Notes: generated by a model from the sequence alone, not told the origin. Counted from the first letter of the stretch, positions 24,239 to 33,448 are shown. The stretch is DNA of 64,000 bases from Chryseobacterium sp. ERMR1:04 (GCF_001297705.1 NZ_LIRF01000004.1:248001-312000), one strand, 5' to 3'. Numbers and translations: made by a program.

Positions 24239-25414
24239 CTATCTATGCTCAACATTTGTTTTTTCTATAGCATAGTCACTTGAAATTTCTTTCAAGGCAT
24301 CAACCAACGCATCAATCTCAGTTTTAGTTGTTAAGTGACTAAAAGAAATACGTAAAGGTGTGCAATTATCCATTTCATCTTCAGATAAAACCATCATCAT
24401 CACCATTGAAGGTTTTGAGGCTCCTGAAGAACATGCGCTTCCCTGAGAAATGGCAATACCTTTCATATCTAACTGAAGTCCGATCAAAGGGTTTTTATAT
24501 GGTAATAACGCGCTTAATACGGTATAAAGACTGTTTTCCTTCTCTGCACTTCTTCCATTGAATTTAATCCCAGAAACCTCTGCAGATAGTCTTTCAATCG
24601 CATAGTCTTTAATTTCCTGCATATGGGTTGCATAAGCATCCATATTATTAATAGAAATTTCTAATGCTTTCCCTAAACCAACAATCCCAGCAACATTTTC
24701 AGTTCCTGCTCTTAGGCTTCTTTCCTGAGGTCCGCCTGTGATAATTCCCTTCAATCCAGATGCTTTTCTGATGAAAGCAAAACCAGCTCCTTTTGGCCCA
24801 TGAAATTTATGTGCACTGCAAGATGCAAAATCTACTGCAATATCAGAAAAATCTAACGGCATATGAGCCATCGTCTGCACTGTATCTGAATGGAAAAGTA
24901 CATTATTCGCTTTGCATAATGTTGCAATTTTCTTAATATCTGTAATGTTTCCAACCTCATTGTTAACATGCATTAAGCTTACTAAGGTCTTTTTATCAGA
25001 AGATTTTAATAATTCTTCCAATTTATTAAGGTCAATATCTCCTTTTTCATTTGGACGAATATACACTACCTCTACTCCTTTTCTGCTTTTCATATCTAAA
25101 ATACTCTCAGAAACACACTTGTGTTCCAAAGGAGAGCTTATGATTCTTTCAACGCCAAGGTTTTCAACGCTTGATTTGATGATCATATTGTTAGATTCTG
25201 TTCCGCAAGAGGTAAAAATAATCTCTGCCGGGCTAACGTGAAGATAATCTGCTACCTGTCTTCTTACATTTTCAATAAGAATTTTGGCTTCCTGTCCAAA
25301 GCTATGAGTTGAAGACGGATTTCCGAAATTCATCTTCATGGTGCCTACCATTGCATCAATAACTTCTTCTGAAAGAGGCGTTGTTGCAGCATTATCTAAA
25401 TATATTTTATTCAT
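24239..25414 (-). CDS. Cysteine desulfurase (IscS/NifS type)
   Basis: The 391-residue PLP enzyme removes sulfur from cysteine for Fe-S clusters and thio-modifications. It has the PLP lysine in SAHKFHGPKGAGF and the reactive cysteine loop SQGSACSSGASKPS. I chose ATG 25414 (MNKIYLDNAATTPL), the family start; the ATG at 25483 lies inside the upstream gene. It begins 2 bp after the stop of the PrcB-like gene, so the two form an operon. No IscU/SufU scaffold is adjacent. Confidence 0.93.
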   Translation of the reverse strand: MNKIYLDNAATTPLSEEVIDAMVGTMKMNFGNPSSTHSFGQEAKILIENVRRQVADYLHVSPAEIIFTSCGTESNNMIIKSSVENLGVERIISSPLEHKCVSESILDMKSRKGVEVVYIRPNEKGDIDLNKLEELLKSSDKKTLVSLMHVNNEVGNITDIKKIATLCKANNVLFHSDTVQTMAHMPLDFSDIAVDFASCSAHKFHGPKGAGFAFIRKASGLKGIITGGPQERSLRAGTENVAGIVGLGKALEISINNMDAYATHMQEIKDYAIERLSAEVSGIKFNGRSAEKENSLYTVLSALLPYKNPLIGLQLDMKGIAISQGSACSSGASKPSMVMMMVLSEDEMDNCTPLRISFSHLTTKTEIDALVDALKEISSDYAIEKTNVEHR

Positions 25415-25416
25415 TA

Positions 25417-25905
25417 TTATTTTGAATATTTTAATTCTACAGAATTGAATTGATAGTCTGAAGGAACGGTAAAGATTACCCAAGGATTTGAGATTACCTG
25501 TATTTCCATTCCGCCTGATTCTACAAACGGAACCTCAACATACAGAATATTATCTTTCACAGAAACACTTTTTATTTCTGCAATTCTATGATCTCCTGAT
25601 CTGAACATTCCCAAATTATATAAAACTACCTTTTTATCTTTTGGAAATTTAGGATAATTGATTGTTGGCTCTTTTCCAACTTCTCCTATAAGATTTGAAT
25701 TACCACCTTTTACAGATTTTTGAAGTTCTTGCTCGTTTTTAATAATTGTAAACCCAGGCTGATCTGTCCCGCCTTGAGATTCTGATACAAGAATTTCTGC
25801 TTTTTTCTGCATTTGTTCTGATTTTTTGGACGATTGACCTGTCTGAGAAACCGCAGTTGTGCAGCTCATAGAGAGGGCCAGAAGCCCAATAAGTAGTTTA
25901 TTCAT
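25417..25905 (-). CDS. PrcB-like exported protein
   Basis: The 162-residue protein has a signal peptide (MNKLLIGLLALSMSC...SQ) and a C-terminal domain resembling PrcB_C, the protease-stabilising subunit family: GFTIIKNEQELQKSV, then FPKDKKVVLYNLGMFRSG and a final beta region (PWVIFTVPSDY). The role here is unknown. It is immediately upstream of the cysteine desulfurase, which is cytoplasmic, so the linkage may only be transcriptional. Confidence 0.6.
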   Translation of the reverse strand: MNKLLIGLLALSMSCTTAVSQTGQSSKKSEQMQKKAEILVSESQGGTDQPGFTIIKNEQELQKSVKGGNSNLIGEVGKEPTINYPKFPKDKKVVLYNLGMFRSGDHRIAEIKSVSVKDNILYVEVPFVESGGMEIQVISNPWVIFTVPSDYQFNSVELKYSK

Positions 25906-25924
25906 TTATACATTTTTACTTACC

Positions 25925-25932
25925 CAAAATTA
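25925..25932 (-). promoter_or_regulatory. -7 promoter box of the PrcB-like/cysteine desulfurase operon
   Basis: TAATTTTG on the minus strand, overlapping the stop codon of the HAD gene and 19 bp before the ATG at 25905. Confidence 0.45.
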
Positions 25933-26517
25933 GTGAAAAAATTGGTAATGTCCTTCATTTGCCCATTTAAGCATTTGCTTATCTCCCGAAGTATCTCCGA
26001 AAGCAATGATTTTATCGTACTTAGAATTATTAATTTCTTCTTTTATTCTCATTAATTTCTCAATTCCATTACAATTTTTGCCAACAAAATTTCCTGTAAA
26101 AACACCGCCTTTGAACTCTGCCCGTGTGGAAACAAGCTGCATTTGTAAAGCTTCAGCAAATGGCTTTGTCCAAATATCTAGCGAGGCAGTTACCAATAAA
26201 CTTTGTGTATTATTCCTATCGATATTATTAATGAAATCCATCGCATTTTCGCGAACGATCTTTGGATAATGATGTTCAAAAAACTGTTTTGATTTTTTTT
26301 CTATTTTTTCCTGAGTCTGCCCTTTTAAAATAGATCCTATAAAACTTTTCTTCACTTTTTCAGTGTCGGCCAGTTTTAATTTCAATAAAATAAAAAGAGG
26401 AATATGACGGATAAATTGCATACGAAACTTTATAGAATCGTAGAATTTCAGATACATAAACATGGTATCCTTGTAGGTAAGCGTTCCGTCAAAATCAAAA
26501 CAATACAATTTTTTCAT
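25930..26517 (-). CDS. HAD-superfamily phosphatase (HAD-IB, SerB-like)
   Basis: The 195-residue protein starts with the nucleophile motif FDFDGTLT, has a Thr/Ser motif (LLVTASLDIW) and ends with the GDTSGDKQML acid motif, all HAD hallmarks. The alpha-helical cap after motif I fits the IB group, which includes phosphoserine and phospho-lipid-head phosphatases. It lies downstream of the UbiA/DprE1/DprE2 genes on the same strand and could supply the dephosphorylation step of that pathway; this is inference, because a long hairpin separates it from them. Confidence 0.85.
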   Translation of the reverse strand: MKKLYCFDFDGTLTYKDTMFMYLKFYDSIKFRMQFIRHIPLFILLKLKLADTEKVKKSFIGSILKGQTQEKIEKKSKQFFEHHYPKIVRENAMDFINNIDRNNTQSLLVTASLDIWTKPFAEALQMQLVSTRAEFKGGVFTGNFVGKNCNGIEKLMRIKEEINNSKYDKIIAFGDTSGDKQMLKWANEGHYQFFH

Positions 26518-26597
26518 TGGTTCTTTGTTTTTCTTATCTAATTTTATTTTAATGTAAAGAGCACAACTTTTTTTTCAAAGCTCACTCTCTTAAGCCA

Positions 26598-26654
26598 GCA
26601 AAGGCGTTTTACTTAGTAATGAACAAAAGCCCTTACTTGGTAAAACGTCTTTGC
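26598..26654 (-). terminator. Long hairpin after the DprE2-like gene
   Basis: A 15-bp arm (26598-26612) pairs with 26640-26654 with one mismatch, around a 27-nt loop that contains further TTAC/GTAA complementarity. It may be a terminator or an attenuator before the HAD gene. Confidence 0.45.
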
Positions 26655-26673
26655 GAATTTAAAATATTTATTT

Positions 26674-27399
26674 TTAAAGCTTTAATTTTTTAAATATAAA
26701 TTCAGGAATATTTCTAATGATCATCATGATAATACCCCAAATCGGTAAAACGTACACCACATTTTTCTGCTTTTTAAAAGCTTTATAAATACAAGCTGCC
26801 GCCTGTTTTGGGGTTGCTGTTAATTTAGGATTCAGTGGTAAACCTTCTGTCATTTTGGTTGCCATAAAACCTGGTTTCACCGTCATGACATGAATCTTTT
26901 TATCAAACAAATAATTTCTTAAACCGCTTAAATACGCTGTAAAAGCTGCTTTTGCACTTCCGTAAATGAAATTACTCTGTCTTCCCCTGTCTCCTGCTAC
27001 AGATGATAATCCGATAATGGTTCCGGATCTTCTGTTTTCAAATTTATGGGCAAAATAATTCATTACAGGAACTAACTTTGAGTAATTAATATCTATAATT
27101 CTCTCTGTATTCTTATTATCAAACAGTGATTCTTCTGTTCCTTCGCCTAAATATCCTGTTGCACAAAATAAAACATGAGAGTTCACATGATCAAATTGAG
27201 TATAATCAATTTCTTTCATCAGATCCAACTCTATAATCTCAGATTGCTGTAGAAACATCACATCAATATGTCTTGCAAATCTTTCTGTAGTTTCTTTACT
27301 TGAGGTAAAAAGGTATATTCTTTCATACTTCTCTCCTTCCTGTAAAGCTTTTTCAACAAAAGCCTGAGCTACCTCAGACGTACTTCCTAGAACTATCAT
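26674..27399 (-). CDS. SDR oxidoreductase, DprE2-like
   Basis: The 241-residue short-chain dehydrogenase has an N-terminal nucleotide-binding motif (MIVLGSTSEVAQAFVEKAL), the catalytic Ser (SSVAGDRGRQSN) and Tyr/Lys (YGSAKAAF), and a hydrophobic C-terminus. The M. tuberculosis homologue DprE2 reduces decaprenyl-phosphoryl-2-keto-ribose to the arabinose form. It abuts the DprE1-like gene and would use its product. The lipid substrate here is inferred from context only. Confidence 0.85.
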   Translation of the reverse strand: MIVLGSTSEVAQAFVEKALQEGEKYERIYLFTSSKETTERFARHIDVMFLQQSEIIELDLMKEIDYTQFDHVNSHVLFCATGYLGEGTEESLFDNKNTERIIDINYSKLVPVMNYFAHKFENRRSGTIIGLSSVAGDRGRQSNFIYGSAKAAFTAYLSGLRNYLFDKKIHVMTVKPGFMATKMTEGLPLNPKLTATPKQAAACIYKAFKKQKNVVYVLPIWGIIMMIIRNIPEFIFKKLKL

Positions 27400-28719
27400 T
27401 TATGAATTATTATTTAGGATTCTTTTGTGCTGTAGAGACACAAATTTAGGACTTCTAACATTTTTAAGATAATTGGTGAGAGAAGATTTACTCATACTGT
27501 CTTTCGTAAGATAAATTCTTCCTCCAAACTCCTGAACAATATTATCCAGTTGTTCCACCAATTTTTTAAGTTTTGAATTAACTTTAAAATCCAACGCTAA
27601 TGTGTACCCTTCAAATGGAAAAGAATTATAAGCCTCAGGATTGTTCTCCCCGAAAAGCTTTAACACCGCCAGAAAAGAGCCATTCCCACTATTTGCAATG
27701 GTTTCAAGAATCTTTTTCATTCCTTCTTTACCGGTCTCTTTTGGAATCACCATTTGGTATTGGATAAAACCGGATTTACCATAAATTTTGTTCCAATCAT
27801 TCACAGCATCTAAAGGGTAGAAAAATGTTTCATAATCTATAAAACTTTTCACCTCTTTTTTAGACTGCTTTTTGTAATACAACAGATTGAAGATCTTTAC
27901 TGTTAATGAATTCAATGCAAAATTTGGAAAGTAAAAAGGAACAGTCGGTTGAAATTTCTTTTTTAATCTTAAAGCATTTTTGGTGAGATTTTGTGGAAGC
28001 TCATGTTGAAAAGCATGTTCTCCTCTCATTAAAATACTTCGTCCTATATCTTTACCTTTTTGAAGGCAGTCGATCCAGGCAACGGTGTACGTCCAGCTTT
28101 CGCTTTCTTCAAACAATCTAAAAATTTCATCAAGGTTCTCTGCTTTAATACTTTCCTGACGGATATATGCAGATTCTATATTTTTAAGCTTGAATTTTGC
28201 TGTTAAAATAATTCCCGTAAGCCCCATTCCTCCAATGGTAGCCCAAAATTTCTCTGAATTCTGTTCTCTTGAGCATGTTAGGATATCGCCATTTTCTGTC
28301 ATTAATGTAAACTCAATTACATATTCTGAAAAACAGCCTTCTGCATGATGATTTTTACCATGAACATCAGAAGCAATCGCACCACCAATCGATACAAATT
28401 TAGTTCCCGGTGTTACGTATAGAAAATAACCCTGAGGAACAGAAATTTCAAGAACATCAGACAGTAAAACTCCTGATTCACATTCTAATATACCGTTTAA
28501 GCGGTCAAAACTTATAAATTTATTTAATTTTTTTGTAGAAAATATATGTTCTCCTAATGAAGCATCTCCATAACATCTGCCGTTACCTCTTGCGATAACC
28601 TCATTATGATTGAGTACAAATTCTTTTATTTTTTTGAAGCTGTCTTCAGACTTCATTTCTTTTTCCACTATGGGAAAATTACCCCAGTTTGTAACTTTTT
28701 GTATAAAATTCGGCTTCAT
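27400..28719 (-). CDS. FAD-linked epimerase subunit, DprE1-like
   Basis: The 439-residue protein has the FAD-binding segment ARGNGRCYGDASL (43-55) and a C-terminal substrate domain. With DprE2 it would epimerise a polyprenyl-phosphoryl-ribose to arabinose. Aligning the C-terminal GRIYLTKDS with mycobacterial DprE1 keeps the catalytic Lys (K406 here, K418 there) at the same 31-residue distance from Ala375, which takes the place of Cys387, the cysteine trapped by benzothiazinones. The ATG overlaps the stop of the UbiA gene by 4 bp. Confidence 0.85.
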   Translation of the reverse strand: MKPNFIQKVTNWGNFPIVEKEMKSEDSFKKIKEFVLNHNEVIARGNGRCYGDASLGEHIFSTKKLNKFISFDRLNGILECESGVLLSDVLEISVPQGYFLYVTPGTKFVSIGGAIASDVHGKNHHAEGCFSEYVIEFTLMTENGDILTCSREQNSEKFWATIGGMGLTGIILTAKFKLKNIESAYIRQESIKAENLDEIFRLFEESESWTYTVAWIDCLQKGKDIGRSILMRGEHAFQHELPQNLTKNALRLKKKFQPTVPFYFPNFALNSLTVKIFNLLYYKKQSKKEVKSFIDYETFFYPLDAVNDWNKIYGKSGFIQYQMVIPKETGKEGMKKILETIANSGNGSFLAVLKLFGENNPEAYNSFPFEGYTLALDFKVNSKLKKLVEQLDNIVQEFGGRIYLTKDSMSKSSLTNYLKNVRSPKFVSLQHKRILNNNS

Positions 28720-29603
28720 TTTTTAAAGTAAATTTGGATTAAAAATGCAGCAACCCACAATATTAAGGTAACCTGTATATATCTATCTCTGTAAACAATT
28801 TTGGTAGGAGATTCTGTTCTGTTGTACACCAACGTCTGCTGTAAATATCTTAGAAATGCAAATACAACAAAAATCACGGTATAAAAAACTCTTTCATGAA
28901 ATCTCGCCTGCACTTCAGGGGACAACGTAAACATTAAGTAGCATAGAATCGCTAATGTTACTGAGATTGAAAGGGCAATATCTGCAAACTGTACGTTGTA
29001 TCCATCTAATGCCTTTCTTGTTTTTCCTGAAACCTGAGCATTGATAAGCTCTCCTCTTCTTTTTCCAATAGCCAATACCAATGCCAACACAAATGTTAAC
29101 AAGATGGCCCATTGTGAAATGTTAATTCCCGTAATATAACCTCCTGCCAGAACTCTTAAAACGAATCCTGTAGCAATGATGAAAATATCAATAATCGGTA
29201 CGTGTTTTAATTTGAAGGTGTAGGCCAGATTCATCACAAAGTAGAACCCAATAATAACCGCAAATTTCCAAAGATGTTCATGAAAATAACTTTGCGCCAG
29301 GAATACAAGCACGATATCTAAAATCATGATCCCAATAAGGATTATTATTGCCTGTGATTTTGATATGGCACCGCTTGCCAAAGGTCTTCTTCGTTTTTCA
29401 GGATGTTGCCTGTCTGCTTCAATATCATTATAATCATTCAGAATATAAACCACACTTGCAGCCAATGAAAAAATAATGAAAGCAAAAATACTTTTACTAA
29501 GTAAATCTACATTCTTAATATTACCTGAAAAAAAAAGGGGAACAAATACAAATAGGTTTTTCACCCATTGTTCTACACGGAGTAGTTTTAAATATTTCTT
29601 CAT
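28716..29603 (-). CDS. UbiA-family phosphoribosyltransferase, DppR-like
   Basis: The 295-residue polytopic membrane protein has the UbiA first Asp-rich motif NDYNDIEADRQHPEK (about 56-70) followed by RRRPLASGAIS. It resembles decaprenyl-phosphate phosphoribosyltransferase, which moves phosphoribose from PRPP onto a polyprenyl phosphate. It is first in the operon with the DprE1- and DprE2-like genes, the expected pathway order. Confidence 0.85.
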   Translation of the reverse strand: MKKYLKLLRVEQWVKNLFVFVPLFFSGNIKNVDLLSKSIFAFIIFSLAASVVYILNDYNDIEADRQHPEKRRRPLASGAISKSQAIIILIGIMILDIVLVFLAQSYFHEHLWKFAVIIGFYFVMNLAYTFKLKHVPIIDIFIIATGFVLRVLAGGYITGINISQWAILLTFVLALVLAIGKRRGELINAQVSGKTRKALDGYNVQFADIALSISVTLAILCYLMFTLSPEVQARFHERVFYTVIFVVFAFLRYLQQTLVYNRTESPTKIVYRDRYIQVTLILWVAAFLIQIYFKK

Positions 29604-29620
29604 TTATGTTAATTCAATTG

Positions 29621-29628
29621 CAAAAATA
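29621..29628 (-). promoter_or_regulatory. -7 promoter box of the DPA-like operon
   Basis: TATTTTTG on the minus strand, 17 bp before the ATG at 29603. No clear -33 TTG. Confidence 0.45.
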
Positions 29629-29667
29629 ACGAAATTCTAATTAAAAAAAATAACGTCTTAAAAATAC

Positions 29668-29689
29668 AAAAAAAAACCGCCGAAGCGGT
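29668..29689 (-). terminator. Terminator of the OmpA/lipocalin operon
   Basis: A short GC-rich stem ACCGC / GCGGT closed by a TTCG tetraloop, an extra-stable UUCG loop in RNA, followed by a T9 run on the minus strand. Confidence 0.85.
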
Positions 29690-29719
29690 CTTTACGAAAA
29701 TATTTATATATTAAATTAA

Positions 29720-30409
29720 TTACTGCCCTTGCTTAGCATCATTAATCATTTTTTCATTTGCAGTAATTGCAAATTCTACTCTTCTGTTTTTAGCTCTTCC
29801 TGCATCTGTATCGTTTGAAGCTACAGGCATTGTTTCACCTTCTCCTTTCGCAAACATTCTGCTTGAAGCAATACCTTTTCCAGATAAATACGCTTTTACA
29901 GCATCTGCTCTTCTTTGTGAAAGCTTCATGTTGTAATCATCTGCTCCTTTGCTATCTGTGTGTCCGTAGATATTAATATTAGTATCCGGATTATTCACAA
30001 GAACCTGAGCTAATTTATCTAAGTTAGTTTGGGCTGCAGAGGTAAGGTTTGAAGAATCAAAGGCAAAATTTACAATACTTTCGTTCATTGTAATTTTAAT
30101 ACCATCTCCTACTCTTTCTACTTCAGCTCCCGGTAAAGTTTCTTTAATATCTTTAGCCTGCTTATCCATTTTATTACCGATAACATTACCGGCAACACCA
30201 CCAATAATACCTCCTAATACAGCTCCTAATGCTGAGTTTTTACCACTTCCTACATTATTCCCTAAAATACCACCCAATACTGCTCCTGAAGCAACTCCCA
30301 CTGCAGTACCTCTCTGTTGGTGATTAGAATTCTGTACAGCCTCACAACTTGTCAACAACAATGCTGATGATAAGAATAGACCTCCGATATATGATTTATT
30401 AAATTTCAT
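29720..30409 (-). CDS. OmpA-family lipoprotein with glycine-zipper region
   Basis: The 229-residue protein has a lipobox LTSC (Cys22), a Gly/Ala-rich zipper (GVASGAVLGGILGNNVGSGK, then AVLGGIIGGVAGNVIGNK), and a C-terminal OmpA peptidoglycan-binding domain (NIYGHTDSKGADDYNMKLSQ and NRRVEF). It probably tethers the outer membrane to peptidoglycan. It follows the lipocalin gene by 25 bp, and a TTCG-loop terminator ends the pair. Confidence 0.93.
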   Translation of the reverse strand: MKFNKSYIGGLFLSSALLLTSCEAVQNSNHQQRGTAVGVASGAVLGGILGNNVGSGKNSALGAVLGGIIGGVAGNVIGNKMDKQAKDIKETLPGAEVERVGDGIKITMNESIVNFAFDSSNLTSAAQTNLDKLAQVLVNNPDTNINIYGHTDSKGADDYNMKLSQRRADAVKAYLSGKGIASSRMFAKGEGETMPVASNDTDAGRAKNRRVEFAITANEKMINDAKQGQ

Positions 30410-30434
30410 CTTTTTAATCTTTTATGTTTATTAA

Positions 30435-30929
30435 TTATTTCATTCCCGCTCTCTCGAAGTTGTAAACTACTCTTACATTACTTCCTTCAAACGAAACATT
30501 TTGTTCTAGTGAAAATTGATCTGTTGATTGATTAATCACACTCAAAGTATACCCTGCTGTGTTTTGCTTAGCTTTAGTTCCATCAGCAATTTTTTTGAAC
30601 ATAAAAGTACTTCCGTCTTTTACTTCAAATTTAATAGGCTGCGTAAATCCAGAGCCACAGTTTCCACCACCGTTTACAGTAATAGCTCCCGTATAGTTAT
30701 TCGGAATAAATCTCCAATGGCTTCCTACAAAGCATTGTGCATCTATTCCCTCATCAAAAGGTTTGATTTTAAATCCTTTCTCATAATTCACACTCACAAT
30801 TTGCCAATCTCCTTTTAATTTTAGAAATTCTGATCTTTGACTCTGTGATGTTTCAGCTTTCTTTACTGCGGAACAAGACACTGCAAAAAGTGATATTCCT
30901 AACATCCCTGCAAGTAGTAACTTTTTCAT
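30435..30929 (-). CDS. Lipocalin-like lipoprotein
   Basis: The 164-residue protein has a lipobox AVSC (Cys19) and a lipocalin-like start to the mature region (LKGDWQIVSVNYEKG), followed by beta strands and two Cys (AQCFVGSHWRF, GGGNCGSGF) that could form a disulfide. It may bind a hydrophobic ligand in the envelope. It is the first gene of a two-gene operon with the OmpA-like lipoprotein. Confidence 0.8.
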   Translation of the reverse strand: MKKLLLAGMLGISLFAVSCSAVKKAETSQSQRSEFLKLKGDWQIVSVNYEKGFKIKPFDEGIDAQCFVGSHWRFIPNNYTGAITVNGGGNCGSGFTQPIKFEVKDGSTFMFKKIADGTKAKQNTAGYTLSVINQSTDQFSLEQNVSFEGSNVRVVYNFERAGMK

Positions 30930-30955
30930 TTTGTTGTTTATTATTTTTGTTACTA

Positions 30956-30987
30956 TAAAGTTATAAAAAACCGTGCCAAAATTGCAA
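30956..30987 (-). promoter_or_regulatory. Promoter of the lipocalin/OmpA operon
   Basis: TTG (30987-30985), a 21-bp spacer and TAACTTTA (30963-30956), one mismatch from TAnnTTTG, on the minus strand. Confidence 0.45.
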
Positions 30988-30996
30988 AATAAAAAT

Positions 30997-31021
30997 AAAA
31001 AAAGTCCGAAAAATTCGGACT
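30997..31021 (-). terminator. Terminator of the subtilase gene
   Basis: An 8-bp stem AGTCCGAA / TTCGGACT with a 3-nt loop and a T7 run on the minus strand. Confidence 0.85.
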
Positions 31022-31055
31022 CTATTCACTTCAACCTTAAATACAGGCAGATATG

Positions 31056-32738
31056 TTATTTTTTAACAGTCTTTTTTACGGATTTCGTAGCTTTTTTCAC
31101 CTCAGACGATTTTCCATTGTAGAAATTCGTGTAAGCGTATTCAGCAGCTCTTTTCACGTCTATAACTCCTCCAGCCTGTGAAAAATCACTAAAACCATTT
31201 ACAGTACTTGGATTACTAGATTTCACCAACGCTTCAATTATCTGGTCTGGCTTTAGATTTGGCATGTATGCCAATAAAACTGCAGCAGCTCCAGCTACAA
31301 CAGGAGAAGCCATTGAAGTTCCCTGAAGGTATTTGTATCCGCTTTTTGTAACGGTAGAATAAATCTGCTCACCCGGAGCAAATACATTTACTTTATTTTT
31401 ATTGAAATTTGAGAAACTAGCTCTCAAAGCATCATTTTTATTGGTACTTGCACCTACTACAATAACGTTATTTACAAGCGGTTTTTCGTCTGTAACGTTT
31501 TTATAGTTGGTAGGATAAGCTACGTGCTCAGTAACATCTTCATTTTCATTCCCTGCAGCTTTTACCAAAAGAACACCTTTATCCTCAGCATACTTGAAAG
31601 CATCCCAAACAACACTTTTACCTGGTGATACCGGCTTACCAAAGCTCATATTTAGCACTTTAGCCCCATTATCTACAGCATATCTGATAGCGTTTGCAAC
31701 ATCTTTATCTCTTTCATCTCCATTTGGAACCGTTCTTACAGACATGATTTTTGCAACCTTAGAAGCTACTCCATACTGAACTTCTTTTCCCTGAGGCAAC
31801 CCTGCGATAATACCGGCAACGTGTGTTCCGTGAGTAGCATCAGGACCTTCGTAATGATTATTTCCGTAGATTCTTTCAGAATAGTCATCATAGTTATCTC
31901 CTACGATTGCTTTTCTTGGATCATAGCTTAAATCATACTGCTGAGCTTGAGGAGTAAAATGATCAAGCATTTCCTTCATTTCTTCTTTCATTGCTTTTTC
32001 AAAATCTGCAGGAGATTTCCCTTGAAATTCAGGATTTTGCGCAACCTGTCCTAACACATTAAGGGCAATTGCATCTTTTTGGTCACCAGGCGCTTTAATT
32101 GCTGCAATATTTTCAGCACTTATTGATTTCCCAGCTAATAATCTTACCATATTAGGAATAAGATCATTAATCATTGTATATGTTTGTACCCCTTGTCTTC
32201 CTTCAACACTGTTTTTAGTAAAAAGCTCTTTAGCTTTCATATACATTGCGAAGTCTTCCGGCATTTTAGCTTGATTTGCTTTATTTTTTGTAGAATCATC
32301 TCCTTCGAAAACAGGCTTATATTTAGCAACAACTCTGGTTACTTCCATATTATCAACATCAATATCGCCGTTCTTTCCACCAATGAAATTCCATCCGTGA
32401 ACGTCGTCAATATATCCGTTTCCATCATCATCTTTCCCGTTATTTGGAATTTCATTAGGATTTGACCAAACATTTTTCACCAAACCTGGATGATCAACCT
32501 GAACACCACTATCTAAAACTCCAACAACAACAGTTGTAGGTTTAAGACCTTTAGATTCTAAATATTTATACGCATTTTCTGTATTTACACCATATACTTT
32601 TGAGGTAGCAAAGTCTTTGTGATACCAAGTCATTAGATCTTTATCCTGACTAGGATCAGCTTTAACTCCTTGTGTTTCCTGAGCAAAAGTGAAACTAAAA
32701 CCTGCTAAAAAAACAGCTGCTAATAATACCTTTTTCAT
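31056..32738 (-). CDS. Subtilisin-like (S8) serine protease, exported
   Basis: The 560-residue protein has a signal peptide (ending FTFAQ). The triad is Asp in VVGVLDSGVQVDHPG (about residue 80), His in DATHGTHVAGI (about 308) and Ser in GTSMASPVVAGAA (about 477). Between Asp and His is an insertion of about 200 residues, long for the family, containing an acidic loop (GKDDDGNGYIDDVHGW) likely to bind calcium. The C-terminus is lysine-rich (KKATKSVKKTVKK) and not a type IX sorting domain, so it probably stays in the periplasm. Monocistronic. Confidence 0.93.
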   Translation of the reverse strand: MKKVLLAAVFLAGFSFTFAQETQGVKADPSQDKDLMTWYHKDFATSKVYGVNTENAYKYLESKGLKPTTVVVGVLDSGVQVDHPGLVKNVWSNPNEIPNNGKDDDGNGYIDDVHGWNFIGGKNGDIDVDNMEVTRVVAKYKPVFEGDDSTKNKANQAKMPEDFAMYMKAKELFTKNSVEGRQGVQTYTMINDLIPNMVRLLAGKSISAENIAAIKAPGDQKDAIALNVLGQVAQNPEFQGKSPADFEKAMKEEMKEMLDHFTPQAQQYDLSYDPRKAIVGDNYDDYSERIYGNNHYEGPDATHGTHVAGIIAGLPQGKEVQYGVASKVAKIMSVRTVPNGDERDKDVANAIRYAVDNGAKVLNMSFGKPVSPGKSVVWDAFKYAEDKGVLLVKAAGNENEDVTEHVAYPTNYKNVTDEKPLVNNVIVVGASTNKNDALRASFSNFNKNKVNVFAPGEQIYSTVTKSGYKYLQGTSMASPVVAGAAAVLLAYMPNLKPDQIIEALVKSSNPSTVNGFSDFSQAGGVIDVKRAAEYAYTNFYNGKSSEVKKATKSVKKTVKK

Positions 32739-32826
32739 ATGTCGTTATTTATTTATTTTTAGAGGTCATATGGAATCGCTTTGGCAAAGAATGATTAATC
32801 TTCCAGAACAAGGCGATTTCATACTC

Positions 32827-33441
32827 CTATGATTGTTTAATATTTTTAAGATAAGTCAAAGATTCAGGTCCTTTGTTACAAATAAGGTCTAAAATCGTTA
32901 AGTCTTTTAAAAACCCAAATTTATCCGAGAAGGTCTGATAATATTCTCCCATTTCAAACTCAGAAGATGATTTTGCAGAAAACTTTTCTCTGAAATTTAT
33001 CTGTTCAGGATTTTTGATGTATTCTACATTCAAAGAGTGTGCCTTTTCTGTTTTTAAAATATTTTGAAGAATTTCAATCACCTTTAAATTAAAATTAAGC
33101 AAATATTTTTCCTCTAATTCATATATCTTCTTCAATTTATCTTCGTAAAACTCAAAATAAGGAGATCCTTGGTAAGCTGTTTTAATAGACTTCCAGTGAA
33201 GGCTTCGCCAATCTTCCCTATAAGAGATTTCCGTATCCTTAAACTCTCTATTCCCATTGTGACTGATTGGGATTATTAATGTCAATTTTCCGTTTGCTCC
33301 AAAAATATTGGTTCTGCTTCTGTAAGTTTGTTTGGGAAAACTTTCAAACTGTTCAAATAAAACTTCATTCTCAGCATCTAAAAAAACCGAAAACCAGGAA
33401 ATTGGTGGTAAATAAAATACCGGTAATAAAATATTTTGCAT
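32827..33441 (-). CDS. WbqC-family protein
   Basis: The 204-residue protein starts at ATG 33441 (MQNILLPVFYLPPISWFSVF), 7 bp after the stop of the signal-peptidase paralogue; the ATG at 33477 would overlap it. The family pattern (an N-terminal YLPPISWF block, then TYRSRTNIFGANGKLTLIIPI and DWRSLHWKSIKTAYQGSPYFEFY) is clear. WbqC proteins occur in polysaccharide loci and in this flavobacterial signal-peptidase operon; activity is unknown. Confidence 0.85.
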   Translation of the reverse strand: MQNILLPVFYLPPISWFSVFLDAENEVLFEQFESFPKQTYRSRTNIFGANGKLTLIIPISHNGNREFKDTEISYREDWRSLHWKSIKTAYQGSPYFEFYEDKLKKIYELEEKYLLNFNLKVIEILQNILKTEKAHSLNVEYIKNPEQINFREKFSAKSSSEFEMGEYYQTFSDKFGFLKDLTILDLICNKGPESLTYLKNIKQS

Positions 33442-33448
33442 TGTACTA

